From CAVSWN01 sp046728115 (GTDB lineage: Bacteria > Acidobacteriota > Vicinamibacteria > Vicinamibacterales > CAVVIG01), in assembly GCA_046728115.1 (NCBI GenBank), contig JBKPDW010000348.1, positions 1-10,219 on the forward strand: a stretch of DNA of 10,219 nucleotides. The letters run 5' to 3'. Each line of letters opens with the position of its first letter. The first letter of the stretch is position 1. The translations under genes were made by a program, and so were the position numbers. Positions 1 through 7,419 of the stretch are shown piece after piece. The notes beneath the pieces are model-generated. The model was not told the DNA's origin. It did no database searches and saw only the letters and a list, made by a program, of their open reading frames with translations.

Positions 1-2878
1 CACTGAGATTGCAGCGTTGGCGTCGCTGCGGGGCGTCGAGGGTGTGTACGACGATCAACTGAGGCTTCCCGATACGGACGTCAGTCCGGGGTTCATCGGG
101 GCGCCGCAGATCTGGAATCAACTCGGGGGGCAGTTCAGCGCTGGCGAGAACGTCGTGGTCGCTATGCTCGACACCGGTGTCTGGCCCGAGCATCCGTCGT
201 TTTCGGATCCCGACTCATCGGGAAAACCGTACGCGCCGCTCCCGGGACCGCATCCCGCGCTGCCGTGCACCTTTGGGAGCACGGTCACCGGCGATGTGGC
301 CTTCACCTGCAATAACAAATTGATCGGCGCACGCGTGTTCCTCAATACCTATCTGGCGCTCATTGGTCTCGGCCCGGGTGAATTCCCGTCGGCGCGCGAC
401 GATGACGGGCACGGGACGCACACCTCGTCGACGGCGGCCGGGAACGGTGGCGTATCGGCATCAATATTCGGCCGGCCGTTCGGCACCGTATCCGGGATCG
501 CGCCCCGCGCCAAGGTCATCATGTACAAAGTGTGTCTGAGTGCGGGCTGCTTCGAGAGCGATTCCGCCGCGGCAGTCGAGCGGGCCATTCTGGACGGTGT
601 CGACGTCATCAACTTCTCGATTAGCGGCGGCGCCAATCCGTATGCGAACGCCGTGTCGCTTGCGTTCCTGGATGCATACAGCGCGGGCGTCTTCGTGGCA
701 GCGTCTGCCGGCAACTCCGGTCCCGCTCGGGACACCACGGACCACCGCGAGCCGTGGACAACCACTGTCGGGGCGAGCACGACCAACCGACAGTTTCAGA
801 GCGTTGTGACGCTGTCAGGCGGCGGAGCGACGTTGTCCCTCAACGGCGCAAGTGTCACGCCTGGGCTCCCGACGCCGACGCCCGTCGTCATTCCGCCTGT
901 GTCCAATGCGTTCTGCACCACTCCGTTTGCGGCGGGATCGTTAGCGGGCCAGGTCGTCGTGTGCGAGCGCGGCATCAACGCGCGCGTGGAAAAAAGCTTC
1001 AATGCCGCCGCTGGAGGCGCCGCGGGAATGCTCCTGTACAACCCGACCCCTCTGGGTCTCGCGACGGACAATCACTTCGTGCCCTCGGTACTGTTGGAAG
1101 CGCCCGAGGGCGCTGCCTTGCTGGCATTCCTCGCCGCGCATCCAGACACGACGGCATCCTTCACGGCCGGTTCGGCTGCGCCCGCGCAGGGTGACGTGAT
1201 GGCCGACTTCAGCTCCCGCGGCGGACCCGGCCTCGCGCTGGGAATCTCGAAGCCCGACCTCACCGCGCCGGGCGTGGAGATTCTTGCAGGTGACAGCCCG
1301 CTGCCGGCCACGGTCGTGGGCGGAGCGCCGGGTCAGTTGTTCCAGGCGATTCAGGGCACGTCGATGTCCAGCCCGCACATGGCGGGTTCGGCCGCGCTCG
1401 TGGCGGCGCTCCATCCATCCTGGACGCCCGGCCAGATCAAATCTGCGTTGATGATGACGGCCAACCCGGACGTGAGGAAAGAAGATGGTGTGACTCCGGC
1501 CGATGTGTTCGATTACGGATCGGGTCGAGTGGATCTCGCGTCCGCAGGCGATGTCGGATTCACGATCGACGAGACGGGTGCCAACTATGTCGCGCTGCAG
1601 GCGCACCTCTGGGACGCCAACTATCCGAGTCTCTTCGTTCCAGGTTTCCCGGGCATCGTAGCCACCGCGCGGACGCTGCGCACGACGTCGAACAAGCCGG
1701 TCAACTGGCTCATCGACGTGACGACGCCCTCCGATCTCGTGGTGGACGTCCCGCGCCACATCAAGATCCCGGGGAGCGGCACGGCGGTCCTGGAGATCAA
1801 TCTCGACGGCCGCAACATCCCACAGGGCGCGGTACGCTCGGCACTGCTCGAGTTCAGGCACGGCGGTGACCCGACGCTGCGCTTCCCGATTACCGTGGTG
1901 CGCGGTACGCCGAACGTTCCGCTGACCAAGAACTGCAGCCCGCTGACCATTCCCAGGAACGGCGTGACGAACTGCACGATCACCGCAACGAACACCACGT
2001 TCGACACGGCGACGATCGAGATCGACGATCAGATGAATCCCAAGCAGCTCCGCCTCGTCAGCGGCAGCGTCACGAACGCCACGGAGCTCGGGAACGGCCT
2101 GACGTTCAGCGGCTCGCTCGGAGCGGCGGCGCCTCCAGACGTGACCATCGCCCCGGGAGTGTCTCCGGCAGGAGGGTATCTCCCGCTTCGACTGTTCGAC
2201 GTACCTCCAGTCGGCGGGGTCGACGATGACACCATCACGAATTTCAACGTGCCGTCGTTCACGTTTGCCGGAGAGCACTCCACGAGAATCGGATTCTCCA
2301 GCAACGGCTATGCCGTCGTCGGCGGCGGCGCCGGCGCCGACAACACGATCAACAACCAGAACTTCCCGAACCCGACGGCGCCGAACAACGTGCTCGCGAC
2401 GTTCTGGACCGATCTCAATCCTGGCGCGGCCGGCGCGATGCGGATTGCGACGCTGACCGACGGCGCCGACACCTGGCTGGTCCTGGACTGGGAAGCAGTA
2501 CGCGAATTCTCGCTGCCGAGGCCGGCGTCGTTCCAGATCTGGATCGGCGTCGACGGCGACGCCAATCCGGGTGAAGACATCACGTACGCGTACGGGCCGA
2601 TCGAGGGGAACGGCGATGGCGGCTTCTTGTCGGTTGGCGCGGAAAATCGGTTTGGGAACCGCGGCCAGAACACCTACTTCAACGGGAACGGTTCGCTGCC
2701 GGCCAACGGCACACAACTCCGCGTGTCGAGCACGCCGGGCGCGCCCGGGGAGACGCGGACGATCACGTTCCAGGCTGTCGGCGCGAAAGTCGGGCAGTGG
2801 CAGAACTGCGTCACCATGACCAGTTCGGTGTACTTTGGAATTCAGATCGCCTGCGTCAACGGCACGACGATCAGGTAG
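1..2878 (+). CDS. Subtilisin-like S8 serine peptidase with PA insert (5'-truncated by window edge)
   Basis: This is a secreted subtilase that should cleave proteins outside the cytoplasm. The frame is already open at base 2, and the first residues (TEIAAL...GVEGVYDD) look like the end of an I9 propeptide, so the true start lies upstream; the TTG at 17 is only an internal codon. Numbering from base 17, the catalytic Asp is in AMLDTGVWPEHP (D52), the His in GHGTHT (H132), the oxyanion Asn in AGNSGP (N233) and the Ser in GTSMSSPH (S449). A PA domain is inserted at about 270-390. The SSRGG and KPDLTAPGVEIL blocks and a post-catalytic Fn3-like domain with a DANYPSLF motif (about 512-630) match plant-type subtilases (I9-S8-PA-Fn3). 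Residues about 730-905 form a further beta-rich module of unknown role, and the protein ends in a short Cys-containing tail. All catalytic residues are intact. The gene converges on the small lipoprotein gene, 10 bases beyond its stop. Confidence 0.95.
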   Translation, partial: TEIAALASLRGVEGVYDDQLRLPDTDVSPGFIGAPQIWNQLGGQFSAGENVVVAMLDTGVWPEHPSFSDPDSSGKPYAPLPGPHPALPCTFGSTVTGDVAFTCNNKLIGARVFLNTYLALIGLGPGEFPSARDDDGHGTHTSSTAAGNGGVSASIFGRPFGTVSGIAPRAKVIMYKVCLSAGCFESDSAAAVERAILDGVDVINFSISGGANPYANAVSLAFLDAYSAGVFVAASAGNSGPARDTTDHREPWTTTVGASTTNRQFQSVVTLSGGGATLSLNGASVTPGLPTPTPVVIPPVSNAFCTTPFAAGSLAGQVVVCERGINARVEKSFNAAAGGAAGMLLYNPTPLGLATDNHFVPSVLLEAPEGAALLAFLAAHPDTTASFTAGSAAPAQGDVMADFSSRGGPGLALGISKPDLTAPGVEILAGDSPLPATVVGGAPGQLFQAIQGTSMSSPHMAGSAALVAALHPSWTPGQIKSALMMTANPDVRKEDGVTPADVFDYGSGRVDLASAGDVGFTIDETGANYVALQAHLWDANYPSLFVPGFPGIVATARTLRTTSNKPVNWLIDVTTPSDLVVDVPRHIKIPGSGTAVLEINLDGRNIPQGAVRSALLEFRHGGDPTLRFPITVVRGTPNVPLTKNCSPLTIPRNGVTNCTITATNTTFDTATIEIDDQMNPKQLRLVSGSVTNATELGNGLTFSGSLGAAAPPDVTIAPGVSPAGGYLPLRLFDVPPVGGVDDDTITNFNVPSFTFAGEHSTRIGFSSNGYAVVGGGAGADNTINNQNFPNPTAPNNVLATFWTDLNPGAAGAMRIATLTDGADTWLVLDWEAVREFSLPRPASFQIWIGVDGDANPGEDITYAYGPIEGNGDGGFLSVGAENRFGNRGQNTYFNGNGSLPANGTQLRVSSTPGAPGETRTITFQAVGAKVGQWQNCVTMTSSVYFGIQIACVNGTTIR

Positions 2879-2888
2879 GTGAACGCGT

Positions 2889-3302
2889 TCAGGCCGGGTT
2901 CTCGCAGAGAAAAACGGGACGCGAGCCTCCGCTGTGATAGCGGAACTCGCGCCCCTGGGCGCTCAGTCGGATCAGCGCGCCATCCTGCTGCACTTGCGGG
3001 TACACCATTCCGGGGCGTGGACAGCCCAGGCTTCCGTCAGGCCACACGACGGCCCGCCCCTCGAGCACCGTAATCGATCCCTGGTCGATATTCAGGCGAC
3101 GCGCAAGATCAATGACGGCCGCAGCCACAATCGGGCGAAGCGCCGGATCAATCACTGCAGGCTGGCCGGCAGGTGCAGCCGGTGTTGGCTGCTGTGGAGC
3201 GAGGACGATCGGTCCCGGTGTCTTCCCGGAGGCTCCGCACCCGGTGACGAGACCGATCAGAACACAACCGGAAACTGTTTGCCGCCAGGTTAGTGCGCGC
3301 AT
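2889..3302 (-). CDS. Small lipoprotein with conserved WPDGSLGCPRPGMVY motif
   Basis: This encodes 137 residues starting at ATG. The N-terminus has a hydrophobic segment followed by a lipobox (V-T-G-C, lipidated Cys at 22), so it is probably a lipoprotein anchored on the periplasmic side. A Pro/Ala-rich linker (about 29-52) leads to a compact domain: a helix with DLARRLNID (65-73), an ITVLEGRAVVWPDGSLGCPRPGMVYPQ block (77-103) and a C-terminal RYHSGG...FLC segment. Cys94 and Cys133 could form a disulfide. I recall the WPDGSLGCPQPGM-type signature from uncharacterised proteins in several bacterial phyla, but I cannot name the family or its function. The ribosome site is weak (GTGAG close to the ATG). 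The gene lies downstream of the GT29-like gene on the same strand, 227 bases away, and ends tail to tail with the protease. The gene call is firm; the function is unknown. Confidence 0.85.
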   Translation of the reverse strand: MRALTWRQTVSGCVLIGLVTGCGASGKTPGPIVLAPQQPTPAAPAGQPAVIDPALRPIVAAAVIDLARRLNIDQGSITVLEGRAVVWPDGSLGCPRPGMVYPQVQQDGALIRLSAQGREFRYHSGGSRPVFLCENPA

Positions 3303-3432
3303 AGCTCACGTTCATACCGGATCGGATTAACCGCGTCATCACATTCGCAGCGACCGCACGAACACCGTCTCCCACTCTACGCGCTTCTGTACTGGATGGC
3401 GACTCTACGGACCGGAAATAAGCTGTGCATCA

Positions 3433-3479
3433 GATTCAGCAAATCTGGGCACACCACTCGTGCGTGCCCACGCTGAATC
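3433..3479 (-). other. Nested inverted repeat downstream of the GT29-like gene
   Basis: GATTCAGC (3433-3440) pairs perfectly with GCTGAATC (3472-3479). Inside it GGGCAC (3447-3452) pairs with GTGCCC (3464-3469), giving two coaxial stems with a 6/2 internal loop and an 11-base terminal loop. It starts about 50 bases after the GT29-like stop on the minus strand, in the gap before the lipoprotein gene. It could be a transcript end, a processing site or a leader structure. No run of T follows on the minus strand, so it is not a typical intrinsic terminator. The rest of the 227-base gap shows nothing recognisable. Confidence 0.45.
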
Positions 3480-3529
3480 AGTACCGCAGCGGGCTCGCAG
3501 GTGACGCGAGCGGCCAGCGGCACGTCCGC

Positions 3530-4354
3530 TCACGACGCGTTCAGAAGCGCCGCAAGATCCTCGTCCACCTCCACCATGTCGCCGAAGCAGCGGATCAGGA
3601 GCCTCATGATCTCGAGCTCGAGGTATGAGTCGTGACCGATTCCGGATGGTGATCGTGCCCAGGAGCCGTCGCGATTCTTGAGCGGGTGCAACTCGGCGGT
3701 GGGCGGAATCAACAGATGTCCGCCGCCGTGATAGAAGGTCATGCCGAAGATCCGCACATGGCCGACCGGAAAGCACAGCACATCAACGATGCCGACAAGG
3801 CCGGTTCGCGGCCAATTGCCGTTCAACCACCGGACCAGGCGTTCAGCGGCCGCGTAAACGACGCGCACCGCTGTGCGGGAGTGATGACGGCTGAAGAACG
3901 CGGACAGATCGGAAATCGTTCGCGCGTCGGAGGCGCTGCAGGTCTCGCCGGGTTCGCCGGTCCGTGTGTAACTCAGACTGTTGTTCGTGCACGCGACGTA
4001 TTTGACTCCGGCGCTCTCGAATTGGCCGATCAGGCGATTGCGATCCGATCGAGGCCTGCGCCAAATGCGATTTTTCAGGATCGACTGGTTGCAGTAGAGG
4101 ATGTCGGCTCGAGTCCCGATGTCCTCTGCGAGAGCGGGCGGTATTGGAAACTGCTCGAACGCCTCGTTGAAACGCACGACCAGATCGTGAGCGTCGATGA
4201 ACGCGCCCTGTTTCTTCCCGAGCAGCGTTCGCGCCGGTCCTACGATTGCTACGGTCTTGCCTTCGAGCAGCCGGCGATACGCGGGATCGAGATCGGCATC
4301 CGTCAGCGTCTCGCGCAGCTTGCACAGTTCCGCGTACACGGCTTCAAGCGCCAC
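3530..4354 (-). CDS. GT29 (sialyltransferase)-like protein
   Basis: This encodes a predicted 274-residue protein resembling glycosyltransferase family 29, whose known members transfer sialic acid from CMP-sialic acid. A sialylmotif-L-like block is at about 34-66 (VAIVGPARTLLG, IDAHDLVVRFNEA, including R61 and N63). A motif-S-like block is at about 173-195 (RTGLVGIVDVLCF...VRIFGM). A motif-VS H-x4-E is at H231-E236 (HDSYLE). A Tyr/His-rich FYHGGGH (197-203) sits where motif III would be expected. There is no signal peptide or membrane anchor, unlike the Golgi enzymes, so it is probably cytoplasmic. The frame stays open far upstream, antisense to the ModA-like gene, but there is no ATG near the domain. 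GTG at 4354 preceded by AAGGA with 7-base spacing is the best start. No CMP-sialate or glycan genes lie beside it, so donor and acceptor are unknown. The fold assignment is fairly sure; sialyl transfer is not shown. Confidence 0.85.
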   Translation of the reverse strand: MALEAVYAELCKLRETLTDADLDPAYRRLLEGKTVAIVGPARTLLGKKQGAFIDAHDLVVRFNEAFEQFPIPPALAEDIGTRADILYCNQSILKNRIWRRPRSDRNRLIGQFESAGVKYVACTNNSLSYTRTGEPGETCSASDARTISDLSAFFSRHHSRTAVRVVYAAAERLVRWLNGNWPRTGLVGIVDVLCFPVGHVRIFGMTFYHGGGHLLIPPTAELHPLKNRDGSWARSPSGIGHDSYLELEIMRLLIRCFGDMVEVDEDLAALLNAS

Positions 4355-4361
4355 AATTTGG

Positions 4362-4366
4362 TCCTT
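4362..4366 (-). promoter_or_regulatory. Ribosome binding site that sets the GTG start of the GT29-like gene
   Basis: On the minus strand AAGGA is followed by seven bases (CCAAATT) and then GTG at 4354-4352. No ATG lies in frame nearby, and the open frame upstream contains no competing start with a better site. This spacing is the reason for choosing GTG. Confidence 0.55.
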
Positions 4367-4430
4367 GATTATGACCGGAGGTTCAAATCCGCGCCCTCCA
4401 TGCGAACGATGGCGAAGGCAGTTCTCATCG

Positions 4431-4436
4431 TATGAT
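4431..4436 (+). promoter_or_regulatory. Possible -10 element for the ModA-like/hydrolase operon
   Basis: TATGAT differs from TATAAT at one position and lies 42 bases before the ATG at 4479, in the 124-base divergent gap between the GT29-like gene and the operon. No good -35 hexamer was found 16-18 bases upstream, so this is weak. Confidence 0.25.
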
Positions 4437-4478
4437 GGCGATGATTCGATTCGAGCGCCCGTGCGTCGAGGAGTTGAT

Positions 4479-5297
4479 ATGAAGCCGTCGCCTGGCTCGA
4501 AAGGAGCCGAGTTGAAAACGGTTGCGCGGAAACGCGTGGTGCTCGCTCTGGTTGGCGCCTGCATGGCGCTGGCGGCGGTTCGGGCCGCCGAGCCGGAGAT
4601 ACGAGTGCTGATGTCGGGCGCCTTTACGGCAGCCTTTGCAGAGCTCGCGCCCGAGTTCGAGCGCTCGACGGCCAGCAGGATCGTGACGGCGTACGGAGGA
4701 TCGATGGGCAGCGCGCCGGACACCATTCCAAACCGTTTGCGCCGTGGTGAGCCGGCGGACGTTGTCGTGATGGCTGCGTCCGCGCTGGACGATCTCATCA
4801 CGCAAGGCGCAGTCGTCAAGGGCAGCCGTGTGGATCTCGCGCGGTCGGCGATCGGGATGGCCGTTCGCGCCGGCGCGCCGAAGCCTGACATCGGCTCCGT
4901 GGAGAGCCTCAAACGAGCGGTGCTGCAGGCGTCGTCGATCGCATACTCGTCGAGCGCGAGCGGTGTGTACCTGTCGACCGAGTTGTTCCCTCGCCTCGGG
5001 ATCGCGGACGGGATCGCTGCCAAAGTTCGCAAGGTCGAGAGCGAGCCGGTTGGCGCCGTCGTCGCGCGTGGCGAGGCCGAACTCGGCTTCCAGCAGATCA
5101 GCGAGCTTCGGCCTGTGAACGGTATCGAAATCGTCGGACCGCTGCCGGCGGAGGTTCAGCGCGTCACCGTGTTTTCCGCCGGCATTGTCGCCGGCGCGAA
5201 GGCGCCGGATGCGGCGCGCAGGCTCGTGGCCTTCCTGGCGTCGCCCGCGGCCGCTTCGGCGATTCGACGGAGCGGTCTCGATCCGGTGACCCACTGA
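4479..5297 (+). CDS. ModA-like periplasmic substrate-binding protein (orphan)
   Basis: This 272-residue protein resembles the molybdate/tungstate-type binding proteins (COG0725 / SBP_bac_11 family). A signal peptide ends near AVRAAEPE (about 35-38). The mature part begins with a strand plus SGAF motif (IRVLMSGAFTAAF), followed by LAPEFE, the AYGGSMG loop (71-77), GEPADVVVMA (90-99) and IAYSSSASGVY (154-164). It ends with the usual AFLASPAAASAIRRSGLDP block. ATG 4479 has GAGGAG 5 bases upstream. A second start, TTG 4512, has AAAGGAG 5 bases upstream and would give a neater, shorter signal-peptide n-region. No modB or modC permease genes are present; the next gene, 11 bases downstream, is an exported hydrolase. 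The ligand may therefore not be molybdate, and it may work with a distant transporter or simply sequester a ligand. The family is sure; the ligand is open. Confidence 0.9.
   Translation: MKPSPGSKGAELKTVARKRVVLALVGACMALAAVRAAEPEIRVLMSGAFTAAFAELAPEFERSTASRIVTAYGGSMGSAPDTIPNRLRRGEPADVVVMAASALDDLITQGAVVKGSRVDLARSAIGMAVRAGAPKPDIGSVESLKRAVLQASSIAYSSSASGVYLSTELFPRLGIADGIAAKVRKVESEPVGAVVARGEAELGFQQISELRPVNGIEIVGPLPAEVQRVTVFSAGIVAGAKAPDAARRLVAFLASPAAASAIRRSGLDPVTH
4500..4514 (+). promoter_or_regulatory. Second ribosome site and TTG start in the ModA-like gene
   Basis: AAAGGAG (4500-4506) precedes TTG (4512-4514) by five bases. The resulting protein would start MKTVARKR and run straight into the hydrophobic signal segment. 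It competes with the ATG at 4479, which has its own GAGGAG. Confidence 0.4.
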
Positions 5298-5298
5298 C

Positions 5299-5304
5299 AG
5301 GAGG
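5299..5304 (+). promoter_or_regulatory. Strong ribosome binding site of the MetX-like hydrolase
   Basis: AGGAGG lies four bases before the ATG at 5309 and two bases after the stop of the ModA-like gene, which supports co-transcription and possibly translational coupling. Confidence 0.7.
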
Positions 5305-5308
5305 CGTT

Positions 5309-6385
5309 ATGCGCGTCAGACATGTCCGTGCCTGTCTGTCGATTGCCTGCGTTCTGTGCCTGGTTTCGACGGTCGTGCGCGCACAGGACGGGACCGTGCA
5401 GAGCTTCGCGCTCGGCCGTTTCACGTTCGAGAGCGGGCCGTCCATCGACAACGCGCATGTCACGTACGTCACCTGGGGAAAGCTGAACGCCGCGCGCGAC
5501 AACGCGATCCTGCTTCCGTCGTGGTACGGCGGACGCGCGTTGAGCTATCAGTTCCTCGTGGGGCCGGATCGCGCGCTCAACCCCGCGAAGTACTTCATCG
5601 TCGCAACCGAGATGTTCGGGAGCGGTGGCACTTCGTCACCCAGCAACACGCCGCCGCCGCACGACGGTCCGCGCTTTCCGCGCGTGGCGATTCGAGACGA
5701 TGTGGAGGCGTCGCGTCGGCTGCTCGAGAGCCTTGGCGTACAGCACCTGCGGGCGGTCATCGGCTTTTCGATGGGTGCACAGCAGGCGTTTCAATGGGCC
5801 GTCTCGCATCCCACGGAGGTGGACGCCATCGTCGCGCTCTGCGGGACCGCGAAGACGTACGGCCATGGCCGTGTGCGTCTCGAGAGCGCAATTAGCGCGT
5901 TGACCGCCGATCCGCGATGGAAGGGCGGCGACTACACCGAGCCGCCCGTGGACGGCATCAAAGCGTGGGCGCAGCACTGGTCCGCGTGGGTGTACTCGCA
6001 GGAGTGGTGGCGCCAGGAACTGTACAAGCCGCGATCGGCCGGCGTCGAACAGGTGCTCGCGGATTCCGTCCGCAACTGGACCAGCCGCAATCTGAACGAT
6101 GCAATCCAGCTTGCGCGTACGTGGCAGGACCACGACATCAGCAAGACGAAAGGGTTCGACGGCAACATCGAGCACGCGCTCGCGTCGATCCGCATTCCCG
6201 TGCTCTACATGCCCGGCGCGACGGATTTGTATTTTCCGGTCACCGATGCCGACTTCGAGCGCAAGGTTCTGCCGAAGGTGACTTTCACGCCGATTCCCTC
6301 GCTGTGGGGACACACCGCGGGTGGCGGTGGAAATCCGGCAGACGCCGCGTTCATCAACAAGGAAATCGCGGCGTTCCTCCGATAG
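5309..6385 (+). CDS. Exported alpha/beta-fold hydrolase, MetX (homoserine acetyltransferase)-like
   Basis: This 358-residue alpha/beta hydrolase has a signal peptide ending near VVRAQDG (about 25), so it should act in the periplasm or outside. The order of motifs follows the MetX/acyltransferase branch. There is an early GxFxFESG...AHVTYVTWGKLN block, LLPSWYGG (68-74), and a nucleophile elbow GFSMGAQQA with S154. The acid is likely D306 in PGATDLYFP, and the catalytic His is H335 in LWGHTAGGG. The helical lid between about 185 and 285 is Trp-rich. MetX itself is cytosolic and makes O-acylhomoserine; the signal peptide and the elbow GFSMGAQ in place of GGSMGG argue against a role in methionine synthesis. 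It is more likely an esterase or acyltransferase on an extracytoplasmic substrate. It follows the ModA-like gene by 11 bases with a strong ribosome site, and converges on the next gene with a six-base gap. Confidence 0.92.
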   Translation: MRVRHVRACLSIACVLCLVSTVVRAQDGTVQSFALGRFTFESGPSIDNAHVTYVTWGKLNAARDNAILLPSWYGGRALSYQFLVGPDRALNPAKYFIVATEMFGSGGTSSPSNTPPPHDGPRFPRVAIRDDVEASRRLLESLGVQHLRAVIGFSMGAQQAFQWAVSHPTEVDAIVALCGTAKTYGHGRVRLESAISALTADPRWKGGDYTEPPVDGIKAWAQHWSAWVYSQEWWRQELYKPRSAGVEQVLADSVRNWTSRNLNDAIQLARTWQDHDISKTKGFDGNIEHALASIRIPVLYMPGATDLYFPVTDADFERKVLPKVTFTPIPSLWGHTAGGGGNPADAAFINKEIAAFLR

Positions 6386-6391
6386 CGCTCG

Positions 6392-7229
6392 CTACTTGCC
6401 GTTGGCTCGGGCCGCGAGTTCCTCGTCAACGGTCCACGTCCCGTTGTCGTTGACGAGAAAGACCTCTCCCGAGACTTTGCCTGCGACTCCTTCGCCTTCG
6501 ATGAGAAGCGAGGCTTTGTCTGCGGTCGCCCATCCACCGACGATCTTCACCGCTTTCATCGGATGATCCTCGGCAAGGTAGGCTAGAAATCCAGCGATAT
6601 CGCTCCTCTTGTCTGCGATTTGCCACACGACGGCGCGGTCGGGCGACAGCGCGGGCTTGAGAGCGTCGAGATCGCGTTTCACGAGCGCCGCGTGATATGC
6701 GAGGTAGGCCATGCCCGGCGCTCCACCGTCGGCCGGCAGCGGCGCACCGTGATTTTCGCCGAGAATCGGGACGTCGAGCGTGATATCGAACGGGCGGCCC
6801 GCTTCCGTGCCTTTCAACGTCCCAGTAAGTCTGCCGTCCGACACCGTCACGGTCGATGCGACTCCGCTCGTACAGAATCCACAGCTATTGTCGGACGCGA
6901 AATCGTAGCTCAGGCCCCGGTATCGTCCCTCCGGCGTGAACTCGAAGTACACAACCCGCAGTCTCGTCGTCCTTGACGATCTTCTCGACCGCGAGCCTGC
7001 GATCGATGAAATCCGCCAGCACACGGCTATTGATCCGCGCGTTGCTGACGACGACCAGCAGCGCGGTCTTGCCCGTGATCGATGCAGAGGGAGCAGTGAA
7101 TGCGACGGCGCCGCGAACGTCAAACCTGACGTCCTTGCTCGCAAAGGCTCCAGTTGCCGGCGCAAGTGCTTGTGCAGCAAGCGGACTGGACAACAGCACA
7201 GCGGTCGCGAGGTAGACGACGATTTTCAT
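6392..7229 (-). pseudogene. Exported protein of unknown function, broken by a frameshift near 6962
   Basis: Two overlapping reading frames together make one protein of about 278 residues. The first begins at ATG 7229 (MKIVVYLATAVLLSS, a signal peptide ending near AAQA) and runs about 89 residues to KIVKDDE. From there the sensible sequence continues in the other frame as LRVVYFEFTPEGRYRG and goes on to the TAG at 6392-6394. Past the crossover the first frame becomes unlike a protein and stops at 6885; before it the second frame is Arg/Ser-rich. Skipping one base in the GACGACGAGACT stretch (about 6962-6966) restores one frame. There is no homopolymer or slippery run, so programmed slippage is unlikely; a real mutation or a sequence error fits better. 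The C-terminal half has VPILGENHGAPLP, an Ala/Tyr-rich helix, VVWQIADKRSD and a final NGTWTVDEEL. I do not recognise the family. Confidence 0.75.
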
Positions 7230-7383
7230 CAATGGGCGACTCTATTGATTGATCTCGAATCCAGGTGGGCGGACAGCGTTCACAAGCCAGTTATCGACAG
7301 CTCTGCAATTCTCTGCAGCCGCCCTCGAACGACATCGCGCCGATTCAGTGAAGGGAGCTTCGTGGCGAGCGCAAGGCTGCGCT

Positions 7384-7419
7384 AAAAAGCGTGGACAAGC
7401 GCGACGCTGCACGCGTCGC
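7384..7419 (-). terminator. Possible intrinsic terminator after the copper-monooxygenase operon
   Basis: Immediately after the stop of the companion gene the minus strand has a perfect 7-bp hairpin (7401-7407 with 7413-7419, 5-base loop). An alternative 5-bp stem (7389-7393 with 7410-7414) directly abuts a run of five T (plus-strand A at 7384-7388). Position and T-run fit a terminator, but the two pairings compete and the T-run is short. The remaining gap up to 7229 shows no gene and no clear promoter. Confidence 0.4.

Noticed and set aside
941..2716. Long minus-strand open frame of 591 codons opposite the protease
   Set aside because: Arg/His-rich, no domain or motif; it mirrors the codon bias of the intact subtilase on the other strand.
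4360..4405. tRNA-like stretch GGAGGTTCAAATCC in the divergent gap
   Set aside because: The T-loop-like bases are present, but the flanking T-stem has two mismatches of five, the possible anticodon hairpin has a nine-base loop, and no matching 5' acceptor strand was found.
3686..4435. Plus-strand frame of 249 codons
   Set aside because: Opposite the GT29-like gene with no motif or ribosome site; treated as a shadow frame.
4355..5032. Upstream extension of the GT29-like frame to 5032
   Set aside because: It is antisense to the ModA-like gene, Ser/Arg/Ala-rich, and the well-spaced AAGGA-GTG start at 4354 explains the domain without it.
6960..6968. Programmed +1 frameshift in the exported protein
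   Set aside because: No slippery codon pair, stop codon at the shift site or stimulatory structure is evident; a mutation or sequence error is simpler.
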